The notes under the pieces: model-generated
What the model was told of the DNA's origin: nothing
The model's database searches: none
The model's input: the letters and a program-made list of their open reading frames with translations, nothing else
In this document: positions 1 to 7,482 of the stretch, one piece after another
Position numbering within the stretch: the first letter of the stretch is position 1
Layout: every line of letters starts with the position of its first letter
Assembly (NCBI GenBank): GCA_900548875.1
Contig: URMA01000012.1
Span: 1-50,897, forward strand
DNA: 50,897 nucleotides
Direction of reading: 5' to 3'
From: an uncultured Porphyromonadaceae bacterium
GTDB taxonomy: Bacteria > Bacteroidota > Bacteroidia > Bacteroidales > Muribaculaceae
Position numbers and translations under genes: made by a program

Positions 1-444
1 TTTCGAGCCGCGAGACATAGGTGTCGAATCGCCCTCTCATTTTGGAACCTGTGAAGCCGCATGCCGCACGGAGTTCGCGGGTGATGAGGCTGCCTTCGCG
101 TTGGAGCGTGGCAAGAATCATTTCCTCTACGCTTCCCTCTTCGGGGTACGGATAGATGCTGCGGCGGTAGTTGCAGAAGTCGGGCCACCATTCGCGGCTG
201 ATGAATGCAGCTTTTTTATCGAAAAATTTGCCGTAGGCGCAGCCGGTTTCCTGTAAGATGGGACCTTTCCATTTCCATAGCGGCCATTCCCATCCGCCGT
301 CAGGCAGCGGAGTGTACTGAAATTCTTGGTCTATAACTTCTTCGGCCGACCATCCGATGATGCCCATGCGTAACAGCGGCAGAAATCCGATTTTGTCGAT
401 ATATTCAATCAGTTCGCTGCAGGAGTGCAATTTTTTCGTTCTCA
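1..444 (-). CDS. AlkZ-related winged-helix protein (partial, 3' end outside window)
   Basis: This is the N-terminal ~148 residues of a protein that runs off the left edge. It starts at the ATG at 444-442. The beginning (MRTKKLHSCSELIEYI), the tryptophan-rich middle (WEWPLWKWKGPI, then SREWWPDFCNYRRS) and a following helix-turn-helix-like stretch (EEMILATLQREGSLITREL) are what I recall of the short AlkZ-related proteins common in Bacteroides and Prevotella. These are distant relatives of the YcaQ/AlkZ interstrand-crosslink DNA glycosylase fold, which is built from winged helices. The family assignment is from memory of the sequence style. Glycosylase activity is not shown and the catalytic part cannot be judged from this fragment. 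A 96-bp gap separates it from the flavoprotein gene upstream on the same strand. Confidence 0.75.
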
Positions 445-540
445 TTTTTCAAGTTCTCCATTTAATCGTTAAAATGCTTTTTGAAACAGGGTGGAATTCC
501 CTATGGTTTCTACTGTCTCTTTAAACTAAGGCGGAAAGGA

Positions 541-1077
541 TTATACGTGCAATCCCATTTCGTAGGCAGTTTGGAGCTTGTCGTTGCCTTCGATGGCATG
601 GGGCGCGTCGACACCGCCGCAGAATAGCGTGCCGGCAAGTCGGCTCTTCGGGAAGCAGTCGATCCATCCTGTGAGGCCACTTTCCGCACGTTTCGGCACT
701 TCGGGTTCGTTTTCGGCCGCTGTTGTCAGCAGGTAAACGTCGCGGAACTTGTAGTCCAAAGAATACATCGCGTTCATGCGGTCGATCATCACTTTCATCT
801 GGCCGCTCATTTCGTAATAGTAAATAGGCGTTGCCCACACGACGACATCGGCGTTCAGCACTTTCTGCATGATGCCGTTTGCATCGTCGTCGATGACGCA
901 TCTTCCCAATTTCTGGCAGGCAAGACAGCCGCAACAAAAGCGGATGTCCTTTCCGGCGAGCGAAATTTTTTCAACATCGTGGCCAGCATGGCGGGCACCT
1001 TCTGTAAATTTGTCTGCAAGCATGTCGCTGTTGGAGCCGCTGCGCAGACTGGTTGAAATGACAATGACTTTTTTCAT
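541..1077 (-). CDS. Flavodoxin-family / NADPH-dependent FMN reductase (iron-sulfur flavoprotein type)
   Basis: 178-residue soluble oxidoreductase of the NAD(P)H-dependent FMN reductase family. The N-terminal phosphate loop (STSLRSGSNSDML, residues 8-20) binds FMN phosphate. A cysteine cluster C-C-G-C-x-x-C at residues 48-54 and a later Cys resemble the Fe-S-flavoprotein subgroup. The motif ATPIYYYEMSGQMK (about residues 82-95) is the second FMN-binding loop. It probably reduces quinones, metals or nitro compounds; the substrate is not visible. Its ATG overlaps the TGA of the small membrane-protein gene upstream (ATGA at 1077-1074), so the two are probably translationally coupled in one minus-strand operon. 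Confidence 0.9.
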   Translation of the reverse strand: MKKVIVISTSLRSGSNSDMLADKFTEGARHAGHDVEKISLAGKDIRFCCGCLACQKLGRCVIDDDANGIMQKVLNADVVVWATPIYYYEMSGQMKVMIDRMNAMYSLDYKFRDVYLLTTAAENEPEVPKRAESGLTGWIDCFPKSRLAGTLFCGGVDAPHAIEGNDKLQTAYEMGLHV

Positions 1078-1265
1078 GAGACTGATTCGTTTTTCGTCCG
1101 GAAAAATCCGGTGTATGAGGTTCTTTCAACGGAAATGCAGACAGATTGCCGGTGCTTGGCCCGCTGTCGGTTTTCGTAGCACGAGGTGCCGATTCTGACA
1201 CCTGCAAACACGATGAGTAGGAGTAGAATGATGAGCACCGTCCTGACGATTCCTTTTTTCTGCAT
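1074..1265 (-). CDS. Small single-pass membrane protein, unknown
   Basis: 63-residue protein. A short positive N-terminus (MQKKG) is followed by a hydrophobic stretch at about residues 8-25, then a basic tail (ENRQRAKHRQS). This would place a membrane anchor at the N-terminus with the tail on one side, or an uncleaved signal. No family is recognised. It shares a 4-bp ATGA overlap with the flavoprotein gene downstream and lies 39 bp after the HTH-like gene, which argues that it is really translated. The 3' end coincides with the flavoprotein start, so part of the tail may be poorly constrained. Confidence 0.55.
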   Translation of the reverse strand: MQKKGIVRTVLIILLLLIVFAGVRIGTSCYENRQRAKHRQSVCISVERTSYTGFFRTKNESVS

Positions 1266-1304
1266 CTTATCCGTTTTTACGTTGAGAAAAATATCCGCGC
1301 AGAT

Positions 1305-1511
1305 TCAAATCATGAGCATGATTCGGCCGGCTTCTTTCGTGAACATCGACGGATAGCGGCAGATGACGGCATACACCTGTTTGCCCGTCACCGATTGGCC
1401 GTCCTTTCGTTTGTACAGCCCTTGCCGGTTGATGGCGTCGGCAATCTGTTCGGTGGTCATGCCGCCGTTGCGTTTCACGATGACATATACGATGGCTTCT
1501 TCAATTTTCAT
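1305..1511 (-). CDS. Small HARE-HTH-like winged-helix protein
   Basis: 68-residue protein (MKIEEAIVYVIVKRNGGMTT at its start) with the layout of a HARE-HTH/winged-helix domain: helix, then the turn-containing stretch TEQIADAINRQGLYKRKDG, then a wing and a last strand. Proteins of this kind are frequent as stand-alone small ORFs in Bacteroidales. A role in nucleic-acid or protein binding is inferred from the domain type. It is the first gene of a minus-strand run with the membrane peptide and the flavoprotein. The upstream 350 bp contain only weak promoter matches on the minus strand, for example TTAATTTG at 1548-1541. Confidence 0.75.
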   Translation of the reverse strand: MKIEEAIVYVIVKRNGGMTTEQIADAINRQGLYKRKDGQSVTGKQVYAVICRYPSMFTKEAGRIMLMI

Positions 1512-1766
1512 GACTTGTCTGTTCAGTGGTTTTCCGCCAACAAATTAACAAAAAAATCGACAAACAATGGCATCCGAAAGCAAAAAAGCTTGTCAGCACA
1601 GCAACCACTTCTTGAAGTTTACTTGCAAAAGCAGAAAATTGAGAAAAATGGAAAGTTTTTTGAAAAATGTAGTTGATGTTTCTATGTTATGCAAGACTTC
1701 ATCTTAATAGTATGACAATACTCGAAAAACTTTAAGAAATTGATGGTCAAGGTTCTAAAAGTAGGT

Positions 1767-1812
1767 CCAAAAAGGGCTATGGCTTTTTAAGAAAGATAAA
1801 AGATATTTGTAA
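1767..1812 (+). promoter_or_regulatory. 46-bp upstream element, copy 1 (palindromic box plus GATATTTGTAA)
   Basis: A 24-bp block at 1767-1790 is identical to 3358-3381. It contains AAAAAG and CTTTTT arms around GGCTATGG. After a spacer of exactly 11 bp in both places comes GATATTTGTAA (1802-1812), a 7/8 match to the Bacteroides -7 element TAnnTTTG. The spacer itself is not conserved. Identical box, identical spacing and a position upstream of two similarly oriented genes suggest a shared promoter/operator. There is no good -33 TTTG at the usual distance, so the box may replace it. The initiation site would lie near 1816. Confidence 0.6.
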
Positions 1813-1924
1813 CATCTGTTAAGTAAAGTTTGGCGGAGACAATGTAATAAGGTGATTCTTTGTGGATAATCGGTCCGGCCACAGACTGTCATTATTTATA
1901 ACAAAAGGACTATTTAAAATAATT

Positions 1925-2302
1925 ATGTCAAAAGGATTGCGTTTTGAGGATGTTCCAATGAGTGATAGTGATCAATTGGTTGGAAAATATCAAAGTACAA
2001 GTCATAAAGACGGAGTGAACTATGCCCGAATTTGGTACGATGGAGATAATATTGATTTAAAAGCTACCTATACACAAAAATATTTGAAAGAACACAATTT
2101 GGACAAGTCTCCTAAAGAGAAAGTGTCCGAAAAAAAGGATAAAAGGAGTAAGGTTTCCCAAAAAGAATCCAAAGAACGGGACTGGTCATGGTTATATACT
2201 TGGCCTTTTAAACTAATATGGTGGATTCTAAAAAAAATATTTTCATTAGCCGGATTATCATTTTTGATCACATTGTTCAGCGGAGATAATGAAAACAAAT
2301 AA
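1925..2302 (+). CDS. Hypothetical protein with C-terminal hydrophobic segment
   Basis: 125-residue protein starting at the ATG at 1925 (MSKGLRFEDVPMSDSDQL). The frame is open back to a GTG at 1862, but the extra N-terminus has no support and the A+T-rich leader just before 1925 is typical for this phylum. The middle (about residues 62-88) is highly charged, rich in Lys, Glu and Ser. The C-terminal third has Trp-rich and hydrophobic runs (WLYTWPFKLIWWILKKIFSL, then AGLSFLITLFSG), suggesting a membrane-associated tail. No family is recognised. It lies ~110 bp downstream of the predicted start site of the 46-bp element and precedes a secreted-protein gene. Confidence 0.6.
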   Translation: MSKGLRFEDVPMSDSDQLVGKYQSTSHKDGVNYARIWYDGDNIDLKATYTQKYLKEHNLDKSPKEKVSEKKDKRSKVSQKESKERDWSWLYTWPFKLIWWILKKIFSLAGLSFLITLFSGDNENK

Positions 2303-2432
2303 TAGAAATGATAGTAAAATATTCTTATGAAAGATGATGTTGGGTTATCAATTAATGGATAAAATTAGAATGCTTAGTGCTGTATAATAAATGAATTAAT
2401 ATAAATGTTAGACACTTAATCCGATTTAAATT

Positions 2433-3125
2433 ATGAAAAAAATTTCTGTATTGTTATTGAGCGTATTGATGTCGATAAACGTTTTTGCTTTCGACTATGA
2501 AGTTATTGAGGATACTTCGATGACTTTCCCCTCGCAGGTGTTTTTATTGATTAATAATGGAAAGGAAAGCCCTGTAGTGTGTGACAAGGTTAATGTCTTT
2601 GTTGATGATTTTGGTGAATTGGGTAAAACCATTAGAATTGAACCTGTTTTTTCAGGGGAAGGTTTGGAGATTCTGAAGAAGGGAAATTCTGAGCATTTAT
2701 TGAATTTTTTCGTTTCAGGAAAAAACTTGTCTGTGATTAGTTTTATGGCCGACGGTGAAAAGGAAGTTGCGGTTATGCGAGGTGATATGAACAGGAATCC
2801 TATAGCTTGTGTGAGGTTTGGTAAGGCCCAAGGTTACAATGTCTGTGTGATAATGAAATCTGATGAAACTCAAACTTTCAATGATTTTTATAAAGGAATG
2901 TCAAAATCAGAAGTGGAGAAATACGCATCGGAGGTAGGTCAAAGTCGTTTCACTTTTGTTGGAAATAAGGACGGTCTCAAATGTTATGCTCTGAAATTTT
3001 TGGATATGAACAAAGTATACAATATGTTTGGAGATTACCATTATAAAATAGATAATAATACTGATTATTTCTATTTCTATTTTGATGCAAATAATAAATT
3101 GGTGAAATGGATTCAACTTATATAA
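2433..3125 (+). CDS. Secreted hypothetical protein
   Basis: 230-residue protein with a clear Sec signal peptide (MKKISVLLLSVLMSINVFA, cleavage probably after residue 19). The mature part is rich in alternating hydrophobic residues and Phe/Tyr, consistent with a mostly beta-structured periplasmic or surface protein. No known domain is recognised. It is followed by a strong terminator (3195-3238), so it is probably the end of the transcription unit that begins near 1816, or a unit of its own. Confidence 0.7.
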   Translation: MKKISVLLLSVLMSINVFAFDYEVIEDTSMTFPSQVFLLINNGKESPVVCDKVNVFVDDFGELGKTIRIEPVFSGEGLEILKKGNSEHLLNFFVSGKNLSVISFMADGEKEVAVMRGDMNRNPIACVRFGKAQGYNVCVIMKSDETQTFNDFYKGMSKSEVEKYASEVGQSRFTFVGNKDGLKCYALKFLDMNKVYNMFGDYHYKIDNNTDYFYFYFDANNKLVKWIQLI

Positions 3126-3194
3126 AGTTTCTCGGCCTTTTGGGGATTGATTGAATTAGATTAGTATCTAAAACATAAATTTAGACGTTAATGT

Positions 3195-3238
3195 AAAATG
3201 CAAAACGAATTCTAAAGTTAGAGTTCGTTTTGCATTTT
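3195..3238 (+). terminator. Intrinsic terminator after the secreted-protein gene
   Basis: The arms 3195-3209 and 3224-3238 are perfectly complementary over 15 bp (AAAATGCAAAACGAA and its complement). The right arm ends in a run of T. The symmetric A/T ends could also stop transcription from the other strand. Confidence 0.85.
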
Positions 3239-3357
3239 TACTGATAACATATTGGTTTTTATTATAAAAAAGAATCACGGTGTAAGGCTGGATTTTTATT
3301 AATCGGGAGCTTAATTTTTGGGGGGTGAAATTGGTGCGTAACGGCTTGAAATTAGGG

Positions 3358-3403
3358 CCAAAAAGGGCTATGGCTTTTTAAAGGGAATTATGGATATTTG
3401 TAA
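3358..3403 (+). promoter_or_regulatory. 46-bp upstream element, copy 2
   Basis: Second copy of the element at 1767-1812: 24 identical bases at 3358-3381, an 11-bp unconserved spacer, then GATATTTGTAA at 3393-3403. Transcription is predicted to begin near 3407, about 43 bp before the TM2-domain gene. The 120 bp upstream of the box show no gene. Confidence 0.6.
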
Positions 3404-3449
3404 AAAAATAAAGAATGCTTATTAATTAAATCATAAAAACCTTATAATT

Positions 3450-3752
3450 ATGTATTGTAAAAATTGTGGTGCTGAAATTGAAAACACAGCTGTGGCTTGC
3501 CCTAAATGTGGAAGCTTAACAGGAGTCAATGGCGGTTTAGCCGTGAGTGATAAAAAACGTTTGGTTGCTTTCTTTTTATGCTTCTTTTTAGGAGGATTGG
3601 GCGCACATCGTTTTTATGTTGGCAAAATAGGAACAGGTATAGTTATGTTGTTGACAATTGGTGGCCTGGGTATCTGGTCGTTTATTGACTGGATTATGAT
3701 AATAGCTGGAAAATTCACAGATAAAGAAGGTAGAATAGTGTCTAATTGGTAA
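3450..3752 (+). CDS. Zinc-ribbon / TM2-domain membrane protein
   Basis: 100-residue protein. Residues 3-21 form a zinc ribbon (C3-x2-C6 and C18-x2-C21). Residues ~33-90 form a TM2 domain: a first membrane helix (LVAFFLCFFLGGLGAHRFYV, with the typical GxHRFY turn), a second helix, and a last hydrophobic segment with the conserved D in FIDW. TM2 proteins sit in the cytoplasmic membrane; their function is not well defined. It is the first gene after the second copy of the 46-bp element and lies 28 bp upstream of a lipoprotein gene, with which it probably forms an operon. Confidence 0.92.
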   Translation: MYCKNCGAEIENTAVACPKCGSLTGVNGGLAVSDKKRLVAFFLCFFLGGLGAHRFYVGKIGTGIVMLLTIGGLGIWSFIDWIMIIAGKFTDKEGRIVSNW

Positions 3753-3780
3753 TCAGTATTAATCATAAAAACTATTTATT

Positions 3781-4233
3781 ATGAAAGTAATTAATTTGCT
3801 TGGAATGTGTGCCATCGTAGTGGCTTTAATTTCATGTGGTGGTTCAAAAAAAGAGAGTGATGCGAATACGTCAGACTCTGCACAGGAAATGTTGAATGAT
3901 ATGTCATCGACAGATTTTTCTTCTGATAATTCTGGAAGTTCTTTGTTGAAAGAAGAAAGTGATGATTCTTCCACTGAGGAATCAGGAGATAAAGAAGACT
4001 GGGATGCAGTGTTGGATTCCTATGAGGAGTATGTTGATTCATACATTTCGTTATTGAAAAAGGCGAATGCTGGAGATTTAGATGCGTTGTCGGAATATCC
4101 GAGTTTATTACAGAACGCAAAAGAAATGGGTGAGAAATTGTCAACTGCTTCTAGTGATTTGTCAGCGTCTCAAATAAGCAGATATAATCGTATCAATCAA
4201 AAAATGCTTAATGCCGCACAAGAAATGAATTAA
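3781..4233 (+). CDS. Putative lipoprotein
   Basis: 150-residue protein with a lipoprotein signal (MKVINLLGMCAIVVALISCG; lipidated Cys at position 19). Next come a low-complexity Ser/Asp/Glu-rich linker (residues ~22-72) and a predicted helical C-terminal region. The linker suggests a tether that holds the helical part away from the membrane. No family is recognised. It is followed at 4256-4298 by a strong hairpin terminator, which ends the TM2-lipoprotein unit. Confidence 0.75.
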   Translation: MKVINLLGMCAIVVALISCGGSKKESDANTSDSAQEMLNDMSSTDFSSDNSGSSLLKEESDDSSTEESGDKEDWDAVLDSYEEYVDSYISLLKKANAGDLDALSEYPSLLQNAKEMGEKLSTASSDLSASQISRYNRINQKMLNAAQEMN

Positions 4234-4255
4234 GTCTTTTATACGAGTAAGTCTA

Positions 4256-4298
4256 AAACGGAGAATCTCAATATATAATATTGGAAGATTCTCCGTTT
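4256..4298 (+). terminator. Intrinsic terminator
   Basis: Arms 4256-4268 and 4286-4298 pair over 13 bp (AAACGGAGAATCT and its complement), and the interior (CAATAT/ATATTG) extends the stem. A T-rich run follows at about 4304-4312. Confidence 0.85.
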
Positions 4299-4330
4299 GA
4301 ATAATTTTTTTGATATAAATAGAAATAATT

Positions 4331-5419
4331 ATGAAGAAAGGTCTGTTAGTTTGTAGTATCGCTATTGTAGCAATGTTGACAGCTTGCTCAAATAAACCTG
4401 AGTCTTTATCAGCAGGGACAGTAGAAGATTTGGTCGGGACAATGTTGGAAAATACGGCTCAGGACCAAGGTGTGATTCCAATTCAGATTGGATATTATGA
4501 GTTGAATAACATGGAAGCGCGCTATCAGTTGAGCCGGTTGAGTGCTGCGGGTTTAATTACTTATAGTGTGGAGTGTTATGACTGGTGGAACAAAATTCTT
4601 CAAATAAATAGTTATTGGGGTGAATCTTTCGGGTCGACGAACTATAGTGAAGAAAAGCATGTCATGGTGAAAGTTGAATTGACTGACGAAGGGAAAAAAT
4701 TAGTTGTGGATTCTGTGCCTAAGCCTAAACAACTTATTGATGAGGACATGATACAGCCTCAAGTAAAATTAGAGGATTATCCTGAAAATAAGATAACACG
4801 CGAAAACTATCAAAAGACTTTCGAAAATTGGCCAAAAGTTCCAACTCCGGAAGGAGTCAATTCAATGTATCTTCACAGGGATGAGAGTACGTTGGCCGAA
4901 GAAGTTGTTGAAAATCAGAACGAGTATGTTGAAAAGGAAGAGAAATATTTTGAGGATAATAATGAGTACCTTAAGCAAGTAGAAAAATACAAGAAAGATA
5001 ATAATTATGAGGTGCTTTCAATGGATATTCAAACCTCAACAAATTATGAAAGAGCCAAGAAGCAGGAGAAAAAGGATATAGTTCTGATGAAAGCATATAA
5101 ACTGGAGGTTGAGAAAGCACGTTTTATTCGGACATTTGATACGAAGGACGGTCTTTGCGCAAAAGCTGAAATTATTGTTAAGTATACAGATGTTACCCCT
5201 GTATGCCGGGCTTGGAATCAGATTTATGAGGATTATCGGCTTTGCAGTCCTGTTCATTTGATCTATTATAATGATAAAGGGTGGGTATTGCAGGATAAAT
5301 CTTTGAATTTTGAGAAGCAATCATCTGTGGATAATTCTATGATGGAGATGATGGATATGGCTGCAAGTGTTGATACTGTCAGCATCGATAATGCAGCAAT
5401 GGAAAATTTCTATAATTAA
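4331..5419 (+). CDS. Putative lipoprotein
   Basis: 362-residue protein with a lipobox (LTACS; Cys 19). The N-terminal half (residues ~25-140) has a mixed alpha/beta pattern containing SAAGLITYSVECYDWW and VELTDEGKKLV. The stretch RYQLSRLSAAGLI followed by VELTDEGKKLV resembles a winged-helix fold, here on the envelope side. A highly charged, probably coiled-coil segment follows at residues ~195-235. No known domain can be named. It begins after a terminator and sits 17 bp before the barrel-like protein, so the two are likely co-transcribed. Confidence 0.7.
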   Translation: MKKGLLVCSIAIVAMLTACSNKPESLSAGTVEDLVGTMLENTAQDQGVIPIQIGYYELNNMEARYQLSRLSAAGLITYSVECYDWWNKILQINSYWGESFGSTNYSEEKHVMVKVELTDEGKKLVVDSVPKPKQLIDEDMIQPQVKLEDYPENKITRENYQKTFENWPKVPTPEGVNSMYLHRDESTLAEEVVENQNEYVEKEEKYFEDNNEYLKQVEKYKKDNNYEVLSMDIQTSTNYERAKKQEKKDIVLMKAYKLEVEKARFIRTFDTKDGLCAKAEIIVKYTDVTPVCRAWNQIYEDYRLCSPVHLIYYNDKGWVLQDKSLNFEKQSSVDNSMMEMMDMAASVDTVSIDNAAMENFYN

Positions 5420-5436
5420 TAACTAAGAACGTAAAG

Positions 5437-7398
5437 ATGAAAATTAGGAAATATATAGTAGCCATAGCTTTGTTAAGTGTTGCTATTGTACATGCTGAGG
5501 ATTTGACCAAATACGGATTGAAAGGAAAAGTTTTGAAGAGTGTCATAACCAGCAATAATTATGATCATAATGTTGAAATTGTCCGTCGGTTTAACTTAAG
5601 TGGTAATTTGGTAGATTTACAATTCCAAGATTTGACAACAGATTATGGTCGAAAACTGAATATTGCTGTCGAACGTAACCGTTATACGTCGGACGTGAAA
5701 AATGGAAAGATTTCAACTGTTCGGTTTGATTCAGATGGACAAAAGTGTGTCCTGTCATACCATTATGGACAAAATGGACAACTTTCAGAAATAACGTATG
5801 TTGAAAATTGGACGACTTCAACAACTGAGCATATTAGTGCAACTGCACAGATGAACGATGCAGTTGCAAAAGCAAAGAAATTGAAATCAGAATTAAATAA
5901 ATTGCAAGTCGGAACAGCTGCTTATAATCGAAAAATGGCTGAATATCAGGCTGCTGTCAAGAAAGCAACTGTAAATAATTTTGGCGGTCAGAATGTTGTT
6001 CATACTCAGAATCATTCATCAGAAGGTATTTCCAAATATTTTTCAGACTATGAATTTGATGAGTTGGGCAATTGGATTAAGCGTCAAGTCAAATACGCTG
6101 GGGCTCGATATACTGAATACCAGTATATTACGTATGAATCTAATTACTATAGCTCTAATATGTGGCCCATCGTTGAAAAGTCTGGAGATCTGACAAAAGT
6201 AGTAGATTTCTATGACAATGAAATGACAAATTCAACATTTAAGCAGAAAGCGAAAGATTACTGGAATTCACGAATCCTGGATAGTGTCTATAAAGAATGT
6301 GGAAATCAGTTGGATTGTCTTGTCAACACGGCTTTAAATCCGATTTGTTCCGATGAAAATAAAGAAAAGATTTTGGATAGTGTCCGTGTACAAGTTTATG
6401 ACAAAGAAGTGGCGCAAGAACGAGACTTTGCAAAATTAAGACAGGTTGCAGATAAAAAGATTGCTCAGACTGCAATATTTAATGAAGAGTATCGGAGTCG
6501 GATTTTGAAACAAGCTGACCAAATGTATAAAGATTCAGTAGCTTATCTTGAGAAGCAAGTCGTGGCTCAGCTCGATATGCAGGACTATAAGAGTGCCCAG
6601 GCGACTTCCCTACAAGCTATGAAGATAGCACCGGGATTTGAAAAATACAGAGCTGAGGCTGAATATCAATTGTTAATGGGTAAAAAAGCCGACGGCGAAA
6701 TTACATCAGCTGATTGTGAAGAATATCGTAAAGATAATCCTAACTCGCTTTATGATGAAGATGTGGCTAAATTGTATGATCATTTATATACGGTTGAGAA
6801 TCGTGGTAAATTTGTGCATTTTAGTGTAGACGGTGGTATCTCATTTGGCAAAGGAATGTTTGAAGCAAATGGTGGTATAGGAATCCTTTTGGGATGGCAC
6901 TGCACACTGTTGAATTTCTACACAGGTGTTCAGTATGGTGGTTTTGGTGTGGCATCAGGAGGGCAAAAAGAAGATTTGGGAGAACGGGAAAAAGGTGGAC
7001 ATTTTAGTGGTCAACATGTGACTATCCCTGCTGTGTTCCGTTTTAATTTCAAGCGCTCATTTACACAAAATTATTATGTCGGATTGGGTGCTAATCTGAA
7101 TTTTGCAACTGCTGGATATTTGGGTTATACAGATAAATATGGCTATTCTTTACATATCAAGGATAAGGCACTATATAACCATCCATTTTTCCTTACACCG
7201 AGAATCGCGGTTGGATATTCATCTCGTATTTTTGAAATTGAATTATATGGATTATGTGAGGTCGGAGATATCCTGAATGAGGATTTGATTAATAAAATGG
7301 TATCAACACATTCTGACTATAAGTTTAATATGGATAAAATTAATAGCCAGATGGATCATCGCTTCCGTGCCGGTTTTGCCTTCAGGTATTTATTTTAA
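5437..7398 (+). CDS. Exported protein with coiled-coil and C-terminal outer-membrane barrel-like domain
   Basis: 653-residue protein with an N-terminal Sec signal (residues 1-20). Residues ~25-125 contain repeated beta strands resembling RHS/YD-type wrapping. Residues ~135-180 are a predicted coiled coil (KAKKLKSELNKLQ). Residues ~265-450 are helical with a TPR-like look. From ~460 to the end, alternating hydrophobic strands rich in Gly, Tyr and Phe, with a terminal aromatic (FRYLF), look like a beta-barrel inserted in the outer membrane. The function is unknown. It is the last gene of the A+T-rich envelope cluster and is followed by a bidirectional terminator. Confidence 0.65.
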   Translation: MKIRKYIVAIALLSVAIVHAEDLTKYGLKGKVLKSVITSNNYDHNVEIVRRFNLSGNLVDLQFQDLTTDYGRKLNIAVERNRYTSDVKNGKISTVRFDSDGQKCVLSYHYGQNGQLSEITYVENWTTSTTEHISATAQMNDAVAKAKKLKSELNKLQVGTAAYNRKMAEYQAAVKKATVNNFGGQNVVHTQNHSSEGISKYFSDYEFDELGNWIKRQVKYAGARYTEYQYITYESNYYSSNMWPIVEKSGDLTKVVDFYDNEMTNSTFKQKAKDYWNSRILDSVYKECGNQLDCLVNTALNPICSDENKEKILDSVRVQVYDKEVAQERDFAKLRQVADKKIAQTAIFNEEYRSRILKQADQMYKDSVAYLEKQVVAQLDMQDYKSAQATSLQAMKIAPGFEKYRAEAEYQLLMGKKADGEITSADCEEYRKDNPNSLYDEDVAKLYDHLYTVENRGKFVHFSVDGGISFGKGMFEANGGIGILLGWHCTLLNFYTGVQYGGFGVASGGQKEDLGEREKGGHFSGQHVTIPAVFRFNFKRSFTQNYYVGLGANLNFATAGYLGYTDKYGYSLHIKDKALYNHPFFLTPRIAVGYSSRIFEIELYGLCEVGDILNEDLINKMVSTHSDYKFNMDKINSQMDHRFRAGFAFRYLF

Positions 7399-7444
7399 GT
7401 ACGAAGAAGGTGCGTAAATCCCTGAATATTTTATTTTTGAAAGG

Positions 7445-7480
7445 AGAACCCTATCATCGCTAAATAAATGATAGGGTTCT
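7445..7480. terminator. Bidirectional intrinsic terminator between convergent genes
   Basis: A 13-bp perfect stem (7445-7457 with 7468-7480) has a 10-nt loop and is followed by T-rich sequence on the plus strand. On the minus strand it is followed by a T-containing run. It separates the barrel-like gene from the kinase gene, which end towards each other. Confidence 0.85.
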
Positions 7481-7482
7481 TT

